From Actinomyces sp. (GTDB lineage: Bacteria; Actinomycetota; Actinomycetes; Actinomycetales; Actinomycetaceae), in contig JAHACW010000017.1 of NCBI GenBank assembly GCA_018375675.1, forward strand, positions 1-41,779: DNA of 41,779 bases, written 5' to 3'. Position 1 is the first letter of the stretch; every line of letters begins with the position of its first letter. Shown piece after piece: positions 9,374 to 20,518 of the stretch. The translations under genes were made by a program, and so were the position numbers. The notes under the pieces were generated by a model that worked only from the letters and a program-made list of their open reading frames with translations, searched no databases and was not told where the DNA came from.

Positions 9374-9931
9374 CTACTCCAGGCCAATGAGCCGAGCCAG
9401 CTCATCCACCGCGCGCTCCACGTCGTCGTTGATCACAACGTGGTCGAACTCCGAGGCGGCCTCGAGCTCCACGCGGGCAGTGGCCAGACGGCGAGCCTGT
9501 TCTTCGGGGCCTTCGGTGCCGCGGCCGATCAGGCGACGTTCGAGCTCCTCCCACGAAGGCGGAGCGAGGAAAATGAACTGAGCGTCAGGCCTATTGGTGC
9601 GGACCTGGCGCGCGCCAGCCAGGTCGATCTCAAGGAGCACGGGCTTGCCAGCAGCAAGGGCTTCATCAACAGGGCCGCGAGGCGTCCCGTACTTGTTTTT
9701 TCCATGAACAAGCGCCCACTCCAACATGTCTCCGCGTTCGATCATTGCATCGAATTCTTGAGCGGAAACAAAGTAGTAGTGGACGCCGTTCAGTTCACCG
9801 GGCCGAGGATCGCGAGTAGTTGCCGAAACCGACACATTGAGCGTCGGGTAGCGCTTCGTGAGCGCTGCGACAACGGTTCCCTTTCCAACGGCTGTGGGGC
9901 CAGCGAGGACAGTCAGTTGAGCCTTAGTCAT
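9374..9931 (-). CDS. gmk: guanylate kinase
   Basis: Phosphorylates GMP to GDP with ATP. 185 residues, normal size. The P-loop is GPTAVGKGT (residues 11-19). The GMP-binding region follows as SVSATTRDPRPGE and VHYYFVSAQEFDAMI. The LLEIDLAGARQVR strand and the EELERRLIGRGTE lid are in the expected order. It lies 27 nt downstream of the mIHF gene, the arrangement seen in many actinobacteria (mihF-gmk-rpoZ-coaBC-metK-priA). Confidence 0.95.
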   Translation of the reverse strand: MTKAQLTVLAGPTAVGKGTVVAALTKRYPTLNVSVSATTRDPRPGELNGVHYYFVSAQEFDAMIERGDMLEWALVHGKNKYGTPRGPVDEALAAGKPVLLEIDLAGARQVRTNRPDAQFIFLAPPSWEELERRLIGRGTEGPEEQARRLATARVELEAASEFDHVVINDDVERAVDELARLIGLE

Positions 9932-9958
9932 GACTCAAGTGTGCCACGCTTGAGCGTG

Positions 9959-10270
9959 TCAGCCGAAACGCTCGACGAGCGCCTTCCGCTGGACGGGGCC
10001 GAGGCCACGCACGCGCCTGCTCTGGGCGATCTTGTACTCGTCCATCAGGACGGCAGCCGTGTTTGTGCCGACGCGCGGCAGCGACTCCAGCAGCGAAACG
10101 ACCTTCATCTTCGCCACGGCTTCATCTGAATCAGCGAGTTCCAAAACCTCCGACAGGTTCATCGAGCGCGCCTTGAGCGCGTTCTTCACTTCGGCGCGAC
10201 GCCTCCGTGCCTGCGTTGCCTTCTCGAGAGCCTGCGCCCTCTGCTCTGGCGTGAGATCAGGTAGTGCCAT
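9959..10270 (-). CDS. mihF: actinobacterial integration host factor (mIHF)
   Basis: Nucleoid-associated, DNA-bending protein of the actinobacterial mIHF family, unrelated to enterobacterial IHF. 103 residues. The N-terminus is MALPDLTPEQRAQAL with an arginine-rich helix after it (ATQARRRRAEVKNALK). The C-terminal helix-hairpin-helix-like part reads SLPRVGTNTAAVLMDEYKIA, then RVRGLGPVQRKALVERFG. Two in-frame ATGs exist. GAGGAG abuts the first (10279) with no spacing and is 9 nt before the second, so I use 10270. The divergent-looking upstream space 10271-10347 should hold its promoter. Confidence 0.93.
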   Translation of the reverse strand: MALPDLTPEQRAQALEKATQARRRRAEVKNALKARSMNLSEVLELADSDEAVAKMKVVSLLESLPRVGTNTAAVLMDEYKIAQSRRVRGLGPVQRKALVERFG

Positions 10271-10320
10271 TCTGATCATCTCCTCGGTTGGGATCTTCGG
10301 TAAATAAACTATGTCACCTT

Positions 10321-10341
10321 CCAGACCACTAGTGCCAGACC
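10321..10341 (-). promoter_or_regulatory. short direct repeat in the mIHF upstream region
   Basis: On the minus strand GGTCTGG occurs twice with a 7-nt spacer (GGTCTGGCACTAGTGGTCTGG). It lies between the pyrF terminator and the AT-richer stretch TAGTTTATTTACC that probably holds the mIHF promoter. It may be a protein-binding site; nothing else supports it. Confidence 0.25.
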
Positions 10342-10347
10342 AAAACG

Positions 10348-10370
10348 CTGCTCTTTTAGTAACAGAGCAG
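10348..10370 (-). terminator. terminator after pyrF
   Basis: Starts one base after the pyrF stop. On the minus strand CTGCTCT pairs with AGAGCAG around a 9-nt loop, followed by CGTTTTGG. It would end the pyrimidine operon before the mIHF transcription unit. The stem is only 7 bp and the U-run short, so termination may be partial. Confidence 0.65.
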
Positions 10371-10371
10371 A

Positions 10372-11234
10372 TTATTGCAGCGAATCGACCGTCGCACGGT
10401 AGGCGTCTCGAAGGCCGGTGATGCTCGGGCCAGAGCGCAAGATTGCGCGGGAAGACGAGGCGAGGACAGCATCTTCGGCTCCGGCGAAAACCTCCCTGAC
10501 CTGCGCTGGACCAGCGCCCTGTGCGCCCACTCCTGGAGCCAAAAAAGCGCCATTGAGTGAGGCGAGGTCGATGCCCAAACGCTTCACCGCGTCGCCAACG
10601 GTGGCTCCCACGACGATGCCAGCAGGGCCAAGGTGTTGTTGGTCACAGTGACTGTTAAAGTCCGCCAGTTGGGACACGACGCGGCCTGCAACGCTGGTTC
10701 CGTCTTCGCCGCGGGCGTGCTGAACGGAGGCTCCCTCAGGGTTGGACGTGAGCGCCAAGACGAACACTCCCCTGCCGGTCTGTCGAGCCAGTTCGAGTGC
10801 AGGAGTCAATGAGCCAACACCCAGGTATGGTGACAGCGTGACGGCGTCGCCCGCCAGTGGTGAAGAATCGGACAGGAATGCCTGGGCATAACCGTCCATC
10901 GTCGAGCCGATGTCACCGCGCTTGGCATCCACGATGCACAGCGTGCCGACCTCGCGGCAGGCGGCGATGACTTCCTCGAGTACAGCGACGCCTCGAGAGC
11001 CGTGCCGTTCGAAAAACGCTGCCTGAGGCTTGAAGGCTGCGACGCGACCGCCGAGCGCCTCGATGACGCGAAGAGAGAACTCTCGCACACCGTTTGCATC
11101 GTCGTCAAGTCCCCATTCCTGCAAGAGGCCCGCGTGAGGATCGATGCCCACGCACACGGGTCCATACGCGCGCATAGCGGCGTACAGGCGGTCGCCGAAG
11201 CCTGCCGAGGCGGCGGGCTTGATTCCGAACGTAG

Positions 11235-11238
<4 letters not shown>
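10372..11238 (-). CDS. pyrF: orotidine 5'-phosphate decarboxylase (type 2)
   Basis: Converts OMP to UMP, the last step of de novo pyrimidine synthesis. 288 residues, the longer type-2 form found in actinobacteria. The catalytic charged network is seen in [12 protein letters not shown], and [19 protein letters not shown] and the phosphate-binding [12 protein letters not shown] follow the family pattern. ATG 11238 is preferred because GGAGG lies 7 nt upstream and the ATG overlaps the carB stop as ATGA; the longer frame to 11268 runs inside carB. Confidence 0.94.
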
Positions 11239-14533
<3,295 letters not shown>

Positions 14534-14534
<1 letters not shown>

Positions 14535-15721
14535 CAGTGGGTCTCCTTAGCGGCGCTCATCAGGGACATGAAGCGATCAAACAGCAGCTCGCCGTCGTGC
14601 GGGCCGGCTGCTGCCTCGGGGTGGTATTGGACGGAGAAGGCGGGAATGTCCAGGGCGCGCAGACCCTCGACGACGCCGTCGTTGAGGCCGACGTGGGAGA
14701 CCTCGACGCGCCCGTAGCGGCCCGACTCAAAGGGAGCGATGGAGGGCTCCCCCACCGGGGCGTCTACAGCGAAGCCATGGTTGTGAGCGGTGATCTCCAC
14801 GCGGCCCGTGGCCACGTCCTTCACCGGCTGGTTGATGCCGCGGTGACCGTAGTCCAGCTTGTAGGTGCCGTAGCCCAGAGCGCGGCCGAAGAGCTGGTGG
14901 CCGAAGCAAATACCGAAGTACGGAATACCCGCGTCCAGGACGGCGCGCAGCACGCCGATCTCGCGGTCGGCCGTCGACGGGTCACCGGGGCCGTTGGAGA
15001 AGAAAACGCCGTCCGGCTTGAGTGCCTCGATATCGGCGAAGGACGCGGTGGAGGGCACCACGTAGACGCGCGCTCCACGCGCGGCCAGGTGGTACGGCGT
15101 ACGCGACTTGATACCCAGGTCGACAGCGACGACGCGCGCGATGGGTTCCTTTCCCTCGAAGTCGCCGAGAGGCTCCACCACGTAGGTCTCGTCCGTCGAC
15201 ACCTCGGCGGCGAGCGCCTGGCCGCTCATCGCGGGCGACTCGGCGACGATGCGCATGAGGGAGGCCACGGCCTCGTCCCCCAGGTACTGCGCACCCACGG
15301 GCAGCGCGTCACCCGAGAAGATGCCGGCGCGCATCGCTCCGCGCTCGCGGATGTGGCGGGTGATCGCACGCGTGTCGACGTCCGCGATACCGACGATGCC
15401 CTGAGAGATCAGCTCGTCCTCCAGCTCGCGGCGCGAGCGCCAGTTGGAGGCGCGGCGGGCGGCGTCGCGCACGACGAAGCCCGCGACCCAGATGCGCGAG
15501 GACTCGGGGTCCTCGTCGTTGACACCGGTGTTGCCGATGTGCGGGGCCGTCATGACGACGATCTGGCGGTGGTACGACGGGTCGGTGAGCGTCTCCTGGT
15601 AACCGGTCATGCCGGTCGAGAACACGATCTCGCCGAGCGTGCGTCCCTTCGCTCCCCATGCGCGGCCCTTGAAAACGGTGCCGTCCTCCAGGACGAGCAG
15701 AGCGATATCGGACGTGGTCAT
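14534..15721 (-). CDS. carA: carbamoyl-phosphate synthase small subunit (glutamine amidotransferase)
   Basis: Hydrolyses glutamine and channels ammonia to CarB. 395 residues. The N-terminal small-subunit domain opens with [17 protein letters not shown]. The class I amidotransferase domain has the nucleophile C272 in [16 protein letters not shown] and the His/Glu pair in [12 protein letters not shown] near the C-terminus. ATG 15721 matches the conserved start and overlaps the pyrC stop as ATGA; the longer frame to 15841 is the other-frame reading of pyrC. Confidence 0.97.
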
Positions 15722-17037
15722 CGGTCCTCCTTGGCAATCGGGGTGGCGTCGACGACCGTCGGGACGCCGTTGTAGATCGTGTAGCGCACCTGGCCGGGCA
15801 GTTCCATGCCGCGGAAGGGGCAGTTCGTGGAGCGGGTCCACTGCTTGGCGGGGTCGACCGTCACGCGGACGGTGGCGTCCACGAGGGTGACGTGTGCGGG
15901 GGCACCGACCACCAGGCCCTGACCCTGCGATTCCACGCGGCCGATCTGGGCGGGAACAGTCGACATCACGCGAGCAACGTCCGCCCAGCCCATGCGGCCC
16001 GTGTTCACCATCGTCTCAATGATGATCGGTAGCGCCGTCTCCAGGCCGGTCATGCCGAACGCGCCGGCCTGCCACTCGCAGTCCTTCATCTCGAGGGGAT
16101 GCGGAGCGTGGTCAGTGCCGATGCAGTCGATCGTTCCGTCGGCGAGGCCTTCGCGCACCGCCTCGACGTCCTCGGCACGGCGCAGCGGCGGGTTCACCTT
16201 GTAGAGCGGGTCGTAGGTGGCGGCCAGCTGCTCGGTGAGGAGCAGGTGGTGAGGCGTAGCCTCGGCCGTGATATCCACGCCCTGTGCCTTACCCCAGCGC
16301 ACGAGGTCAACCGAACCCGCGGTCGAGAGGTGACACACGTGCAGGCGCGAACCGACGTGCTTGGCGAGCAGGATGTCGCGGGCGATGATCGCCTCTTCGG
16401 CGACAGCCGGCCAACCGGCGAGGCCGAGCTCGCCGGACAGCGTCGACTCGTTCATCTGAGCGCCCTCAGTGAGGGCTGGATCCTGGCTGTGCTGGGCGAT
16501 CACACCGCCGAAACCCTTGACGTATTCGAGGGCGCGGCGCATGAGGACGGGATCGGACACGCACTTGCCGTCGTCGGAGAAGACACGAACCTTCGAGCGC
16601 GAACGGGCCATCGAACCGAGGGAGGCGAGCTGCTTGCCTTCCAGGCCCTTGGTGACGGCGCCGACGGGACGCACCTCGACCCAGTCGGCCTCCTCGCCCA
16701 GGCGGAGTACCTGGTCGACGATGGCTGCCGTGTCCTGCGTAGGCGTCGTGTTGGCCATTGCGTGGACGGCGGTGTAGCCGCCGACTGCAGCCGCACGGGT
16801 GCCGGTGAAGACGGTCTCGGCGTCCTCCCCGCCGGGCTGGCGCAGATGGGTGTGGATGTCGACGAGGCCGGGCAGAGCGATCAGGCCCTCAGCGTCGATG
16901 ATGCGCGGGTCACGCACGACGTTGCGGGCGTCGGCGCCGATCGCGACGATGGTGCCACCGGACAGCGCAATGTCGGTGGGCTCGCCGCCGAGCAGCGAGG
17001 CGCCGGTGATCAGGATGTCACGGGTCTGTTCAGTCAT
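15718..17037 (-). CDS. pyrC: dihydroorotase
   Basis: Cyclises carbamoyl aspartate to dihydroorotate (zinc enzyme of the amidohydrolase superfamily, class I). 439 residues. Metal ligands H62 and H64 lie in [12 protein letters not shown]; the later motifs [10 protein letters not shown] and [14 protein letters not shown] supply further ligands and the catalytic Asp. ATG 17037 overlaps the pyrB stop by 8 nt, with GGAAGGA just upstream. It sits between pyrB and carA in the pyr operon. Confidence 0.97.
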   Translation of the reverse strand: MTEQTRDILITGASLLGGEPTDIALSGGTIVAIGADARNVVRDPRIIDAEGLIALPGLVDIHTHLRQPGGEDAETVFTGTRAAAVGGYTAVHAMANTTPTQDTAAIVDQVLRLGEEADWVEVRPVGAVTKGLEGKQLASLGSMARSRSKVRVFSDDGKCVSDPVLMRRALEYVKGFGGVIAQHSQDPALTEGAQMNESTLSGELGLAGWPAVAEEAIIARDILLAKHVGSRLHVCHLSTAGSVDLVRWGKAQGVDITAEATPHHLLLTEQLAATYDPLYKVNPPLRRAEDVEAVREGLADGTIDCIGTDHAPHPLEMKDCEWQAGAFGMTGLETALPIIIETMVNTGRMGWADVARVMSTVPAQIGRVESQGQGLVVGAPAHVTLVDATVRVTVDPAKQWTRSTNCPFRGMELPGQVRYTIYNGVPTVVDATPIAKEDR

Positions 17038-18016
17038 TGCTGTGTCCTTCCGATGCGAGAAGCAGGTATAGGGCGGCCATGCGGATGCACACACCGTTCG
17101 ACACCTGCTCGACGATGACAGATTGGTCTGAGTCGGCTGCCTCGGCGCAGATTTCGAGGCCTCGGTTCATCGGGCCGGGATGCATGACGACAGCGTTGGG
17201 CGCCAGTGTGGCGAAGCGTGCGGGGGTGAGGCCGTACTCCGCGTGGTAGGCGCCGGGCGACGGGAAGAAACCACCGCCCGCGCTCGACATGCGCTCGCGC
17301 TGCACCCGCAGCATCATGACCGCGTCGGGGCGGCTCGCCAGGGCATCGTCAAAGTTGTAGGAGGTGTCGCAGGTCCAGGTCTCCACCCCGATCGGCAGGA
17401 GCGTCGGGGGTGCCACGAGGGTGACGCGGGCGCCCAGGAGCGTCAGGAGATCGACGTTGGAGCGCGCCACGCGCGAGTGGAGGACGTCGCCGACGATGAC
17501 AACGTGTGCGCCGTCGAGGCCGGAGCCGAGGGCGGGCATTCCATCGTCGCCGAGCGACGGTGCGTAGTGGCGGCGCAGGGTCATCGCGTCGAGGAGTGCC
17601 TGCGTCGGATGCTGGTGGGTGCCGTCACCCGCGTTGAGGACCGGCAGATTCATCCAGCCGGCGTGCGCGAGACGGTGAGCGGCGCCCGACGAGGAGTGGC
17701 GCACGATGACCGCGTCCGCGCCCATGGCCTCCAGTGTGAGCGCGGTGTCCTTGAGGGACTCACCCTTGGAAACCGAGGAGCCGCGGGACTGGAAGTTAAT
17801 AACGTCGGCGCTCAGGCGCTTGGCGGCGGTCTCAAAGGAGATACGGGTGCGCGTCGAATCCTCGAAGAAGAGGTTGACGACTGTCTTGCCCTGAAGCGTC
17901 GGAAGCTTCTTGACGCCGTGGCGCTGAGAGGCGGCCATCTGCTCCGCCGTGTCGAGGATCAGAATCGCCTCCTCGCGCGTCAAGTCACGGATCGAAATGA
18001 GATGGCTCAGGCTCAT
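17030..18016 (-). CDS. pyrB: aspartate carbamoyltransferase catalytic subunit
   Basis: Joins carbamoyl phosphate and aspartate. 328 residues. The carbamoyl-phosphate loop [13 protein letters not shown] is at 50-62 (STRTR at 54-58); the [14 protein letters not shown] motif and the C-terminal [12 protein letters not shown] aspartate-binding stretch are intact. There is no pyrI regulatory subunit here. The ATG lies 3 nt after the pyrR stop, so it is co-transcribed with pyrR and should fall under the PyrR control at 18597-18612. Confidence 0.97.
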   Translation of the reverse strand: MSLSHLISIRDLTREEAILILDTAEQMAASQRHGVKKLPTLQGKTVVNLFFEDSTRTRISFETAAKRLSADVINFQSRGSSVSKGESLKDTALTLEAMGADAVIVRHSSSGAAHRLAHAGWMNLPVLNAGDGTHQHPTQALLDAMTLRRHYAPSLGDDGMPALGSGLDGAHVVIVGDVLHSRVARSNVDLLTLLGARVTLVAPPTLLPIGVETWTCDTSYNFDDALASRPDAVMMLRVQRERMSSAGGGFFPSPGAYHAEYGLTPARFATLAPNAVVMHPGPMNRGLEICAEAADSDQSVIVEQVSNGVCIRMAALYLLLASEGHSND

Positions 18017-18019
18017 CGT

Positions 18020-18583
18020 TTACAGGCCTTTCCCCAGAAGGACGCCATCGCGCCCGTCTGTTTCGTCAAGCAGAATGGTGACAATTTCGTCGCGGGAGGT
18101 CGGCAGGTTCTTGCCGACGTAGTCCGGGCGAATCGGAAGCTCGCGGTGGCCACGGTCGACGAGGACTGCGAGCTGAACGGCCGCAGGGCGACCGATACGA
18201 GTAAGAGCATCGAGCGCAGCCTTGATGGTGCGGCCGGTGTACAGCACATCGTCAACGAGGACGACGGTCTTGCCATTGATGCCGGTACGCGGAACCAGCG
18301 TCTCTTTCGGAGCCCTCAGGGGCTGAGAGGCTAGGTCGTCGCGGTACATCGTGGTGTCGATAATTGCGAGCTCCGCGTAGGTGCCGGAGACTTCACGAAT
18401 CCGATTGACGAGGCGGCGTGCCAACGTTGCGCCACGAGTGGGGATGCCGGCGATCACCAGATTATCGCTGCCGCCGTTTCGTTCGACGATCTCATAGGCG
18501 ATGCGCGTCAGGGAGCGTGCGACGTCGCCAACTCCCAATACTTCTTTGCCGCGCGATGCGCGATCTGCGTGCACTTCGGCCAC
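18020..18583 (-). CDS. pyrR: PyrR: pyr mRNA-binding regulator / uracil phosphoribosyltransferase
   Basis: Senses UMP and binds the pyr leader RNA; the family also has uracil phosphoribosyltransferase activity. 187 residues. The PRPP-binding motif VVLVDDVLYTGRT is at 107-119, and the N-terminal part has RIAYEIVERN and IAGIPTRGATLARRL. The start is GTG at 18583, with AAGGAG 5 nt upstream. It is first in the pyr operon, and its own mRNA carries a PyrR-type binding hairpin immediately before the Shine-Dalgarno, implying autoregulation. Confidence 0.95.
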   Translation of the reverse strand: MAEVHADRASRGKEVLGVGDVARSLTRIAYEIVERNGGSDNLVIAGIPTRGATLARRLVNRIREVSGTYAELAIIDTTMYRDDLASQPLRAPKETLVPRTGINGKTVVLVDDVLYTGRTIKAALDALTRIGRPAAVQLAVLVDRGHRELPIRPDYVGKNLPTSRDEIVTILLDETDGRDGVLLGKGL

Positions 18584-18588
18584 GCTTA

Positions 18589-18612
18589 CTCCTTCCCCGC
18601 CTCACGGGACGG
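18589..18612 (-). promoter_or_regulatory. PyrR-binding RNA hairpin plus pyrR Shine-Dalgarno
   Basis: On the minus strand CGTCCCGTGAGGCG (18598-18611) matches the PyrR-binding consensus ARUCCNGNGAGGYU at 12 of 14 positions. It folds as CCG-U-CC-loop CGUGA-GG-CGG (18597-18612). The purine tract GGGGAAGGAG (18589-18598), the pyrR ribosome binding site, begins within the 3' strand of the stem. PyrR binding would thus block ribosome access. This is translational repression as described for mycobacterial pyr operons, not terminator-based attenuation, since no terminator is visible between hairpin and gene. Confidence 0.82.
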
Positions 18613-18784
18613 TCATTAAAGGATCTGTCGTACGTCCATCCTACGCTCCTCGTCAGGAGCCGGTGTGACGCCTCCGCGTGTGAAACACCACGTGGCGTGG
18701 CCTGATGGGTGTGGAGGTGACGTCTTGATGCATCGTTTGACGCCCGATGAAAACGACGAAGTGCCCAAGAGGATGCGAAGCGTG
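18613..18784. other. non-coding interval, pyr operon leader/promoter region
   Basis: No supported gene. It contains a small perfect hairpin, GCTCCT-CGTC-AGGAGC (18645-18660), that would be in the pyrR 5' leader, and must hold the pyr promoter. I see no clear -35/-10 pair; the nearest -10-like hexamer on the minus strand is TAGGAT just after that hairpin. TTGACG on the plus strand at 18737-18742 has no matching -10 at the right distance. Confidence 0.5.
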
Positions 18785-18824
18785 ATACCCGGTAGGGGTA
18801 TGTGACAATACCCCTACCGGGTAT
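18785..18824. promoter_or_regulatory. perfect 40-bp palindrome with CsoR/CstR-like dyads
   Basis: The 17-nt arm ATACCCGGTAGGGGTAT (18785-18801) and its exact reverse complement (18808-18824) are separated by GTGACA. Each arm is itself a near-dyad ATACCC-N5-GGGTAT, the G-tract layout of operators bound by CsoR/RicR/CstR-family copper or persulfide sensors. It lies about 115 nt before the DUF2249 gene and about 200 nt before pyrR. It could instead act as an RNA hairpin, but no gene lies upstream on the plus strand to be terminated. The regulator family is inferred from motif resemblance only. Confidence 0.6.
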
Positions 18825-18883
18825 TTCGTCTTCGATGACGATACGTAGTCCTGTTGGCGCTGCAATGAAAGGGGCAAACCCGG

Positions 18884-18889
18884 TAAAAT
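18884..18889 (+). promoter_or_regulatory. possible -10 element for the DUF2249 gene
   Basis: TAAAAT, 51 nt before the ATG at 18941. No good -35 is seen at 17 nt, so activation or an unusual promoter is possible. A small hairpin, AGCGCC-GTC-GGCGCT (18896-18910), would lie in the 5' UTR. Confidence 0.35.
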
Positions 18890-18940
18890 TCAATGAGCGC
18901 CGTCGGCGCTTCAGATACTTCACTATAGAAAGGCCACACC

Positions 18941-19237
18941 ATGACGATCGAACAGCTTCCCCACCCCGAGGTTCACGGTGGCGGCTGTGGCTGCGGTGAA
19001 CACGATGTTGTCGAGCCGACCATTGATGCGACCGCTATCCCCCACCGTCTGCGTCACGCGGCTGTCCTCGGCGCTGCCCAGTCGATGAACGCTGGTGAAT
19101 CCTTCATCATTCGCGCTCCCCACCTGCCTCGTCCGCTGCTTGCGCAGATCGCGCAGCTGCCCGGTGAGTGGACCTTCGAGGTCATCGTCGACGGCCCCGA
19201 ATCCTGGGACGTGCGAACGACTCGCCTGTCTCTGTGA
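18941..19237 (+). CDS. DUF2249 domain protein with N-terminal CGC motif
   Basis: 98-residue protein. The start ATG is preceded by AAAGG 7 nt upstream. The N-terminus has HGGGCGCGEH with C16 and C18, then a linker and one DUF2249 domain (about residues 28-98: AIPHRLRHAAVLGA, MNAGESFIIRAPHLPRPLL, then WTFEVIVDGPESWDVRTTRL). DUF2249 is of unknown function; the fold is thought to resemble TusA/SirA sulfur-carrier domains, and relatives are often linked to redox or nitric-oxide genes. The paired Cys could bind metal or carry sulfur. It is the only plus-strand gene between 1 and 30 kb, stands alone, and is preceded by the 40-bp palindrome, which suggests its own stress-responsive control. Confidence 0.85.
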   Translation: MTIEQLPHPEVHGGGCGCGEHDVVEPTIDATAIPHRLRHAAVLGAAQSMNAGESFIIRAPHLPRPLLAQIAQLPGEWTFEVIVDGPESWDVRTTRLSL

Positions 19238-19251
19238 CAAAGCCTCATGAC

Positions 19252-19293
19252 ATGGTGAAGGCCGACTCTCGCATGAGAGTCGGCCTTCACCAT
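19252..19293. terminator. long perfect hairpin between convergent genes
   Basis: Arms of 19 bp (ATGGTGAAGGCCGACTCTC and its exact complement) around the loop GCAT. It lies 14 nt after the DUF2249 stop and 17 nt after the nusB stop on the other strand. It is the expected place for a bidirectional terminator, though neither strand has a T-run after the stem. Confidence 0.75.
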
Positions 19294-19310
19294 CAATATG
19301 GAGCGAGCGC

Positions 19311-19931
19311 TCAGTACTCCTCGAGGAGTTCGTCGAGCTCGTCTTCGACGCTGCCGCCATCCAGCGGCTTGGCACCGGCAGGCAGAGCGCGCGCGGGCGC
19401 TTCCTGTGCGGGCAGCTGATCGTCGGACGACGACTCGTCCTCATCGGAAACGTGCGCATCCTCTTCCTCGGAGCTGCGACGCGACCATGCGGGGGACGCA
19501 AGATCCTTGCGGATCGCGTCGAGGACCGCGTTCACGAACGACGGCGACGTGTCGGTCGAGATCGAGCGAACGATCGAGATGGCCTCGTCGATGACGATGA
19601 TAGGCGACACCTCGTCGTTCTCGAGCATCTCCCACACCGCCACGCGCATGACCGCAAGGTCGACGGCGGCAATGCGATCCAGGCCGGGCACGCGCGCGTG
19701 CGCCGAAATCAGTGAGTCGATGCGGCGCAGATTGTCTGCCACACCGGCGATGATCTGGATCGAAAACTCCGGGAGCGGAGTCTGAGCCGCGGTGATGACG
19801 CGGCGCTCGCGCAGGAGGTCGCGCAGCACGTCGGGGTTAGACCCCATGCCGCGCTGGTCGGCCTCGTAGACAACGTCGGCCGCGCGCTTGCGGGCCTTGG
19901 TGCGCGAGGTGAAGCGGTGCTGCTTCGACAT
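19311..19931 (-). CDS. nusB: transcription antitermination factor NusB, with acidic C-terminal tail
   Basis: NusB binds boxA RNA with NusE (S10) in rRNA antitermination. 206 residues; the all-helical NusB domain fills about residues 8-150 (TKARKRAADVVYEADQRG, LDRIAAVDLAVMRVAVWEML, DTSPSFVNAVLDAIRKDL). After it comes a roughly 55-residue low-complexity tail rich in Glu, Asp and Ser, ending DELDELLEEY. Such a tail is absent from the standard ~140-residue protein and lengthens it clearly. The ATG overlaps the efp stop by one base (TAATG). Confidence 0.94.
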   Translation of the reverse strand: MSKQHRFTSRTKARKRAADVVYEADQRGMGSNPDVLRDLLRERRVITAAQTPLPEFSIQIIAGVADNLRRIDSLISAHARVPGLDRIAAVDLAVMRVAVWEMLENDEVSPIIVIDEAISIVRSISTDTSPSFVNAVLDAIRKDLASPAWSRRSSEEEDAHVSDEDESSSDDQLPAQEAPARALPAGAKPLDGGSVEDELDELLEEY

Positions 19932-20494
19932 TACTCGGTCACGCGACCCGAGTACGAGCCGTCGCGGGTGTCAACCTTGACGCGGGTGCCTTCCTCCATG
20001 AAGAGGGGAACCTGGATCTCGTAGCCGGTCTCGAGGGTCGCGGGCTTGGTGCCGGCGGAAGAACGGTCGCCCTGCAGGCCGGGCTCCGTGTGCGTGATCG
20101 TCAGAACGACGGTGGCGGGCAGCTCGACGAACAGGACGGTGCCATCGTGCTGGGAGACGATAACGTTCTGGTTCTCCACCATGAAGTTGCGGGCGTCACC
20201 CACGGTCTCGGCGGGAACGTTGATCTGCTCGTAGGTGGACTGATCCATGAAGACGTAGTCGGTGCCGTCCTGGTACAGGTACGTCATGTCGCGACGGTCG
20301 ACGGTCGCGGTCTCGATCTTCAGGCCCGCGTTGAAGGTCTTGTCGACGGTCTTGCCGGACAGGACGTTCTTGATCTTGGTGCGCACGAAGGCCGGGCCCT
20401 TGCCGGGCTTGACGTGCTGGAATTCGACAACCTGCCAGAGCTGGCCGTCGATCACCATAACCAGGCCGTTCTTCAGATCATTGGTCGTTGCCAC
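19931..20494 (-). CDS. efp: translation elongation factor P
   Basis: Relieves ribosome stalling at polyproline. 187 residues, three OB-like domains as usual. The loop that reaches the peptidyl-transferase centre reads KPGKGPAF with K32 at its tip. The PGKGP form is the actinobacterial subfamily reported to work without lysine modification, so no EpmA or EarP partner need be expected. The start is GTG at 20494 with GAGG upstream. It follows the shikimate-kinase-like gene by 24 nt and overlaps nusB by one base. Confidence 0.96.
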   Translation of the reverse strand: MATTNDLKNGLVMVIDGQLWQVVEFQHVKPGKGPAFVRTKIKNVLSGKTVDKTFNAGLKIETATVDRRDMTYLYQDGTDYVFMDQSTYEQINVPAETVGDARNFMVENQNVIVSQHDGTVLFVELPATVVLTITHTEPGLQGDRSSAGTKPATLETGYEIQVPLFMEEGTRVKVDTRDGSYSGRVTE

Positions 20495-20518
20495 AGGGGT
20501 ACCTCACTTGAGAAGGAA

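Noticed and set aside
14537..15775. 412-codon plus-strand frame opposite carA
   Set aside because: Shadow of carA; no domain recognised.
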